A DNA stretch of 10,791 bases from assembly GCA_002763335.1 (NCBI GenBank), contig PEYS01000029.1, forward strand, positions 1 through 10,791. Reading direction: 5' to 3'. Positions 6,954 to 10,791 of this stretch are shown in pieces. The notes under the pieces were generated by a model. The model ran no database searches, was not told the DNA's origin, and saw nothing but the letters and a program-made list of their open reading frames with translations. The stretch's first letter is position 1. Each line of letters starts with the position of its first letter. Origin of the DNA: Candidatus Woesearchaeota archaeon CG08_land_8_20_14_0_20_47_9. GTDB taxonomy: Archaea > Nanobdellota > Nanobdellia > Woesearchaeales > CG1-02-47-18. The translations under genes and the position numbers were made by a program.

Positions 6954-7766
6954 ATGACGAAGACCATCAAGCTCATCTTCTTTGACATGGAGGGCACCCT
7001 GTTTAAGAAGGTTGTAAAGAGCCCTGAGGGCAATGTAGCTCCGAGTGCATGGATGCTCCTTGCGCAGCATCTTGGTGAGGAGGCACTGAAAGAGGAAGAG
7101 GAAACACGCGAGAAGTGGACTGCTGGCCTGTACAAGGGCTATGTTGAGTGGATGGAAGAGACTATAATGATATACAAGAAATATGGGCTTAAAATGGATT
7201 TCTTTGACAGGGTTATGAGCTCTATTGAGTATCATCCAGGTGTGCACGAAACCTTTGAGGAGCTTAAAAAGCAAGGTTATAAGACAGCCCTGATCTCTGG
7301 CGGCTTTAAGGCGCAGGCAGATCGTGCTCGGTGTGACCTAAGGATTGACCATGTCTTTGCAGCATGCGAGCTCTTCTGGACAGATGAAGGCAACCTCTTA
7401 CACTGGAATCTGCTCCCATGCGATTACGAGGGCAAGCTCGACTTTATGAAGCTGATAATAAAGGAGCACGGGCTAAAGCCAGAGGAATGCGCATTTGTTG
7501 GCGATGGAAAGAATGACATACCACTTGCAAAGGCAGTGGGGTTGTCAATTGCGTTCAATGCTGACCCTGAGCTTCAGAAGGTATGCACACATGCAATAAA
7601 TCAGCCTGATGGTAAGGAGGATTTTAGGGGAGTGTTGAGGATTATTGGGTGCAACTCCCTCCAGGGGCTGTCAAGCTTAAGGTACAGCGATATTGACAAA
7701 ATGGAAAAAGAAAAGGGATCAGCCCAAATCTTCGTTGATACTCTCAAGCGTTTCAGATATATCTGA
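6954..7766 (+). CDS. HAD-superfamily phosphatase, phosphoserine-phosphatase-like
   Basis: The 270-residue cytoplasmic hydrolase has all four HAD motifs. Motif I is FFDMEGTL with nucleophile D11. Motif II is ALISGGF with S115. The motif III lysine is K161, and motif IV is FVGDGKNDIPLA with D184 and D188. The segment between motif I and II (about 20-95) is a helical cap of the subclass found in SerB-type enzymes, so a phosphomonoester such as phosphoserine is the likely substrate; other small phosphates are possible. The second acidic residue of motif I is Glu (E13), not the common Asp; this variant also occurs in ThrH-type enzymes (DLEG), so activity is plausible. The ATG start is supported by its TATA box. 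The last 48 nt overlap, on the opposite strand, the lipoprotein gene at 7719-7907. No serine-pathway genes are adjacent. Confidence 0.87.
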   Translation: MTKTIKLIFFDMEGTLFKKVVKSPEGNVAPSAWMLLAQHLGEEALKEEEETREKWTAGLYKGYVEWMEETIMIYKKYGLKMDFFDRVMSSIEYHPGVHETFEELKKQGYKTALISGGFKAQADRARCDLRIDHVFAACELFWTDEGNLLHWNLLPCDYEGKLDFMKLIIKEHGLKPEECAFVGDGKNDIPLAKAVGLSIAFNADPELQKVCTHAINQPDGKEDFRGVLRIIGCNSLQGLSSLRYSDIDKMEKEKGSAQIFVDTLKRFRYI

Positions 7767-7907
7767 TATGTCCTCGCTTACATCCACAACAGCTTCTTGC
7801 GCTTCTTCTTCGGACTTAATATCTTCTTCATGGTCGACTGACTTGCATCCGCTTATGAGAAGCAGAAGCAAGATAACAAGGCAGAATGCAATAATTCTTC
7901 TAAACAT
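7719..7907 (-). CDS. Small acidic lipoprotein, translationally coupled to the Cys-rich surface protein
   Basis: The predicted product has 62 residues. It has a basic N-terminus (MFRR), a hydrophobic stretch (I5-I18) and a lipobox I-S-G-C with C21 as the lipid-bearing residue, so the mature chain would be about 41 residues, anchored on the outer face of the membrane. The mature part is strongly acidic (EED, SEEE, SED, NED) and has an amphipathic helical pattern near DISDISETLESINEDL. The start overlaps the stop of the large upstream gene in TAATG, with GGGGGTG seven bases before the ATG, so ribosomes finishing that gene would start this one. This coupling is the main reason to accept so short a gene. 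Its 3' end overlaps the HAD gene tail to tail by 48 nt. I recognise no domain. A role beside the large surface protein is inference from the coupling. Confidence 0.72.
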   Translation of the reverse strand: MFRRIIAFCLVILLLLLISGCKSVDHEEDIKSEEEAQEAVVDVSEDISDISETLESINEDLG

Positions 7908-10791
7908 TATGGAACACCCCCTATTACATCTTTCTCACTGGAGATTCGAATTTCAACGTCGTCTATCAAAAACTCTGGGGTGATTGGTAATCCGGCTGTG
8001 TGGATTTCAAATCCAACTCCACCAGAGAGGAGAGGATTTTCAGTATCTTCATATTTATATAAAAGTTCATCGTCCATATAAACATTAAGAATATTATTAT
8101 AACCCCTTATTTCAAGAGTGTGCCAATTCTCATCAAATCTAAAATGAGTATCATCAAGTCTTTGCCATCTCTCACCGACATGCTTGTTTAGATTATCCAT
8201 CCCTTTGGAGATAGCGACAATATATCGACTCTGGCCATACCAAGCAGAAGTCCGTCTGAAGTCGACGTGCACCGAGCCCTCTATCCTCTTAAATCTAAAT
8301 TTGAAGATATAATTACCCCATTCCCTCTGAAGGGTTGCATGCACAACACCATTTAATCTTAGAAATGTATTGCCATCTTCTACTACTGTGCTCCAGTTTC
8401 CTTCATCGCCATAAAAAATCCAATTTTTAGTCCCTTCTTCAAAATTATCTGTGAAAACTACTTCTCCCTCAACTTCAGGTCTTCTGATTATTTCTCTTGC
8501 TTCTTCATAATACTCTTCTGCAATGACGTTATAACAGTGCTTTTTGATGTCCTCGGCTCCTATCTTTTCACATATACTTTCATCTTTGCTTGTTTCCGCA
8601 GCTTTGACATAACACTTATCTTTTCTATTTGGTTCAGTTATTTTTACACATACACTGCTATCTCCTGTCTTTTCTGCAATGACTATGTAACAGTCATTCT
8701 TTATCCCTGGGTCAGTATATTTCTCACAATCTTCTACTGTGCTCATAGACTTCGGTATCTCGCAATGCGTGTAGATCTCACAGTTTCCGTACTTGCTAGG
8801 ATCGGTCTGAGGATTGCCGCCTTCATTCTGGCAAACTTGCCATGCCTTTTCATCTTCTTCGGTGCATAGCTCAAACTCTGTTGACAGAGGTCTACCACAA
8901 TCTGCTGGACACGACCTAGGTGATTCTTGGCAAGGACAGCCCTCAGCCATACACACTTTTCTCTGACAGATTTCATCACCGCACCTATCAACACATTTGC
9001 CTGGTTTAACTTTTTTTATTTCAACAATTTCGCTTCCAGAGCGTAACCATTCAACCATGTCGCCTTCACAATACTTTAGAATCTCTTTATTTTCACTTTT
9101 TGGATCAAGTGTTGCATAATTTTTTATCTTACAGATCATAAAGTGCCCCTGAGCCTCCATCTCCACTATGCAGACCTCGTTATCCAGGCCATGGATTTTA
9201 GATGTTATGCCAGCACTAAACACAACAGGTTCACAAAGTCTAAGCGCTTCTTCCCAGCATCTGTTATCACTACCGCAGTCTGTATAACCTTCTCTTGTTA
9301 CATCAGTACCGCCTTCTACTTCTATCTTGCCACCAAGTATGATGTAAAGAGCATCTTGCATGATAACCTCTGACACATAGTTCAGATCATATTTTAACTC
9401 TCTTAAATCTTCTTTAGTCATCTCTCTTGCATTCTCTCTGAACTTTACCTTTATATCTTCAATCTTATCCAAAGCACTTGAAAATAATCCGGCAACTTTT
9501 CTAAACCTTGCAGCTTCTTCTTTATTCCCTCTATCTTCGTAATATTCAGCTATCGCCCTTACCTTAGTAGCTAGTTTGTCAAAATCAATCTTCAGGCTTT
9601 CAAGCTTAAGAGCTATTGCTAACAATGTTGCAGCAGAGGGCATTTCTTCTATTTCTTCATATTCTACCTCTTTTTTACCTCTTTTGACACAGTCAGCAAA
9701 CATAATACATCCTTTTGAGTCCCTTTTTACCATAAGGTCTCCTTCTTCCATATCACAGTTTTTGTATGCCTCTTGCGGTACATCTTTAGGACACTCTTCT
9801 TCTGGATAAGTGCACGTAGTTACAGGGCAACCCATGTTATCAAAATGTTTAACAACTTCGCCGCCCGCTTCCATACACTCTTCTGTGATCTTTTTCTTTA
9901 CTTCTACATCCTCAGCACATCTTTGTTCAGGTTCAGCTCTACGACATTTAATTGTGTCACATTCTCCTTTTCTTACTATCATCGGTTCAAGACCTTGATT
10001 AAGGCATGCCTTTTTTCTTGCTTCCAGTGCTTCAGGTGCAGGACATTTTCCGTCTCCATCTACCTCATACTCACACTCTATGAATTGGCATCCATAACGA
10101 TCAGTTCTTTCAATCACCTTGCCGCCTGATTCTTCACACTTTTTTATAACGCCTTTTGGTATGACAGGACACTCTTTTTCACATTCAATCACTTCTACTC
10201 CGTTTTCAAGAGCGATCTTACGGCAATTATCTGGTATTGTTTCACAAGAATCACAATCCCAAACTGTGCAGCCATTTTCATCTTTTTTACTTGGGCAAAG
10301 ACACTCTGATAAAGATTTCCCTTCACAATAATCAGCTCCACAGGTCATAGTGATAGGAATATTTGGGCACTTCTCTTTTGGTGGTTTTTTACAAGAGTCA
10401 CAATCCCAAACAATACATCCTTTTTCATCCATTTTCTTTGGGCACTGATGTCCCTCATAGCACCACTGGTTTGTTGGAATTTGTGGGCACTCCTCTTCTG
10501 GCAGTATTTCACAAGCATCACAATCCCAAACAGGACACCCATCTTCATCTTCTTCGTGTGGACAAATAGTTTTTTGATCAGAACAAACCGGCCTTACTGT
10601 GGGAGGGCAGGGTCTTGGTTCTTCTGGTGGCATTTCACAGGCATCACAATCCCAAACTGTGCAGCCATTTTCATCTTTTTTACTTGGGCAAGGAGTTTTT
10701 CCATCAGGACAGGAGGGCTGACTCACTTTAAGTGGTAGGCACTCGTCTTCTGGTTGTAATGGTTCTGTTGGGGGTACAGGTTCTGGTTCTT
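7907..10791 (-). CDS. Large cysteine-rich modular surface protein, N-terminus outside the window
   Basis: The frame is open from the right edge to TAA at 7907-7909, giving at least 960 residues. Numbering below starts at an internal GTG at 10726, which is not the true start because a Pro/Glu-rich stretch (EPEPVPPTEP) continues in frame upstream. In order: four Cys repeats (6-161); four or more looser GC-x(4,5)-C repeats (197-346); a cysteine-free helical domain (363-466); a Cys domain (484-553); an eight-Cys CGDEICQ/CPADCG module (578-611); one more GC-type unit (621-655); three 26-residue CY repeats (667-738); and a beta-rich concanavalin/LamG- or DUF1080-like C-terminal domain without cysteine (about 755-928). 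I count 67 cysteines, none after 731. This fits a secreted, disulfide-stabilised protein with a glycan-binding-like end. Its signal peptide must lie outside the window. No enzyme motif is recognised. It is translationally coupled to the lipoprotein that follows. Confidence 0.88.
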   Translation of the reverse strand, partial: EPEPVPPTEPLQPEDECLPLKVSQPSCPDGKTPCPSKKDENGCTVWDCDACEMPPEEPRPCPPTVRPVCSDQKTICPHEEDEDGCPVWDCDACEILPEEECPQIPTNQWCYEGHQCPKKMDEKGCIVWDCDSCKKPPKEKCPNIPITMTCGADYCEGKSLSECLCPSKKDENGCTVWDCDSCETIPDNCRKIALENGVEVIECEKECPVIPKGVIKKCEESGGKVIERTDRYGCQFIECEYEVDGDGKCPAPEALEARKKACLNQGLEPMIVRKGECDTIKCRRAEPEQRCAEDVEVKKKITEECMEAGGEVVKHFDNMGCPVTTCTYPEEECPKDVPQEAYKNCDMEEGDLMVKRDSKGCIMFADCVKRGKKEVEYEEIEEMPSAATLLAIALKLESLKIDFDKLATKVRAIAEYYEDRGNKEEAARFRKVAGLFSSALDKIEDIKVKFRENAREMTKEDLRELKYDLNYVSEVIMQDALYIILGGKIEVEGGTDVTREGYTDCGSDNRCWEEALRLCEPVVFSAGITSKIHGLDNEVCIVEMEAQGHFMICKIKNYATLDPKSENKEILKYCEGDMVEWLRSGSEIVEIKKVKPGKCVDRCGDEICQRKVCMAEGCPCQESPRSCPADCGRPLSTEFELCTEEDEKAWQVCQNEGGNPQTDPSKYGNCEIYTHCEIPKSMSTVEDCEKYTDPGIKNDCYIVIAEKTGDSSVCVKITEPNRKDKCYVKAAETSKDESICEKIGAEDIKKHCYNVIAEEYYEEAREIIRRPEVEGEVVFTDNFEEGTKNWIFYGDEGNWSTVVEDGNTFLRLNGVVHATLQREWGNYIFKFRFKRIEGSVHVDFRRTSAWYGQSRYIVAISKGMDNLNKHVGERWQRLDDTHFRFDENWHTLEIRGYNNILNVYMDDELLYKYEDTENPLLSGGVGFEIHTAGLPITPEFLIDDVEIRISSEKDVIGGVP
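7915..7921 (-). promoter_or_regulatory. Ribosome binding site of the lipoprotein gene
   Basis: GGGGGTG on the reverse strand, seven bases before the ATG at 7907 and inside the last codons of the large gene. Together with the TAATG overlap it supports coupled translation. Confidence 0.5.
8513..8728 (-). repeat. Three 26-residue CY repeats in the surface protein
   Basis: Cysteines at 667, 693 and 719, and CY pairs at 679, 705 and 731, keep a strict period of 26 residues (C-x11-CY-x12-C). The consensus is roughly C-x-K-I/Y, then K-x-x-CY-x-x-I/A-A-E, then D-x-S-x-C. The likely form is a helical-hairpin repeat with one disulfide per unit. Confidence 0.82.
10244..10711 (-). repeat. Four tandem Cys repeats (GCxVWDCDxC) in the surface protein
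   Basis: Each unit keeps C-x8-C-x4-C-x2-C: cysteines 13/22/27/30, 55/64/69/72, 95/104/109/112 and 144/153/158/161. Each is centred on GC-x-VWDCD-[AS]-C and followed by a Pro/Glu linker. The fourth unit has an insertion with three extra cysteines (129-142). Units 1 and 4 share 49 identical nucleotides (10643-10691 and 10250-10298). Confidence 0.88.

Noticed and set aside
10244..10711. CRISPR-like array from spaced identical DNA segments
   Set aside because: The repeats are in frame, vary between units, and keep a protein-level Cys pattern; spacing and sequence fit coding repeats.
10724..10726. GTG as the start of the large Cys-rich gene
   Set aside because: The frame stays open upstream to the window edge and codes for a fitting Pro/Glu-rich linker, there is no signal peptide after the GTG, and no ribosome site precedes it.
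8537..10738. Forward-strand frames opposite the Cys-rich gene, rich in Phe/Ser/Thr
   Set aside because: They arise as antisense of the repeat-coding strand; runs such as FIFF come from the opposite Glu/Lys codons.

Overview
The window most resembles chromosomal DNA of an archaeon, probably a DPANN-type lineage (Woesearchaeota, Pacearchaeota or Aenigmarchaeota-like). This is inference, since no rRNA or taxonomic marker is present. Supporting signs are: three genes or operons preceded by an archaeal TATA box about 26-29 nt before the start codon (leaderless transcription); strong GGTGAGG/GGGAGG ribosome-binding sites only in front of operon-internal genes; archaeal-style protein families (NFACT-R, a dephospho-CoA-kinase-like P-loop protein); and a very cysteine-rich modular surface protein of a kind I associate with DPANN archaea.

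Layout. (1) 1-2936, minus: a large AT-rich single-chain restriction-modification enzyme (type IIG/IIL), whose C-terminus runs off the left edge. (2) 3065-5463, minus: a compact three-gene operon read from right to left: a stand-alone NFACT-R/coiled-coil protein (the C-terminal half of RqcH/NEMF without its NFACT-N half), a small P-loop kinase-like ATPase, and a rhomboid intramembrane protease. (3) 5464-5649: a divergent promoter region holding two TATA boxes with a strong imperfect palindrome between them. (4) 5650-6720, plus: a Trm112-like zinc-ribbon/SAM methyltransferase fusion. (5) 6721-6953: a non-coding spacer of degenerate repeats that shares a 17-nt exact repeat with region 3, then a TATA box. 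(6) 6954-7766, plus: a HAD phosphatase of the phosphoserine-phosphatase type. (7) 7719-10791, minus: a >=960-residue cysteine-rich secreted or surface protein whose N-terminus lies beyond the right edge, followed by a translationally coupled (TAATG) 62-residue acidic lipoprotein. The 3' end of the lipoprotein gene overlaps the 3' end of the HAD gene tail to tail by 48 nt.

How the genes work together. The NFACT-R gene suggests ribosome-associated quality control, but the required partner half is not in this window. The kinase and rhomboid are co-transcribed with it on spacing grounds, yet no shared pathway is obvious. The large Cys-rich protein and its lipoprotein look like a cell-surface pair. 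The restriction-modification gene is more AT-rich than its neighbours and is likely an accessory acquisition. The best candidates for something undescribed are the modular surface protein with its coupled lipoprotein, the split NFACT protein, and the dispersed intergenic elements. No CRISPR array, tRNA, rRNA or transposase was recognised. No gap without a gene exceeds 300 bases.
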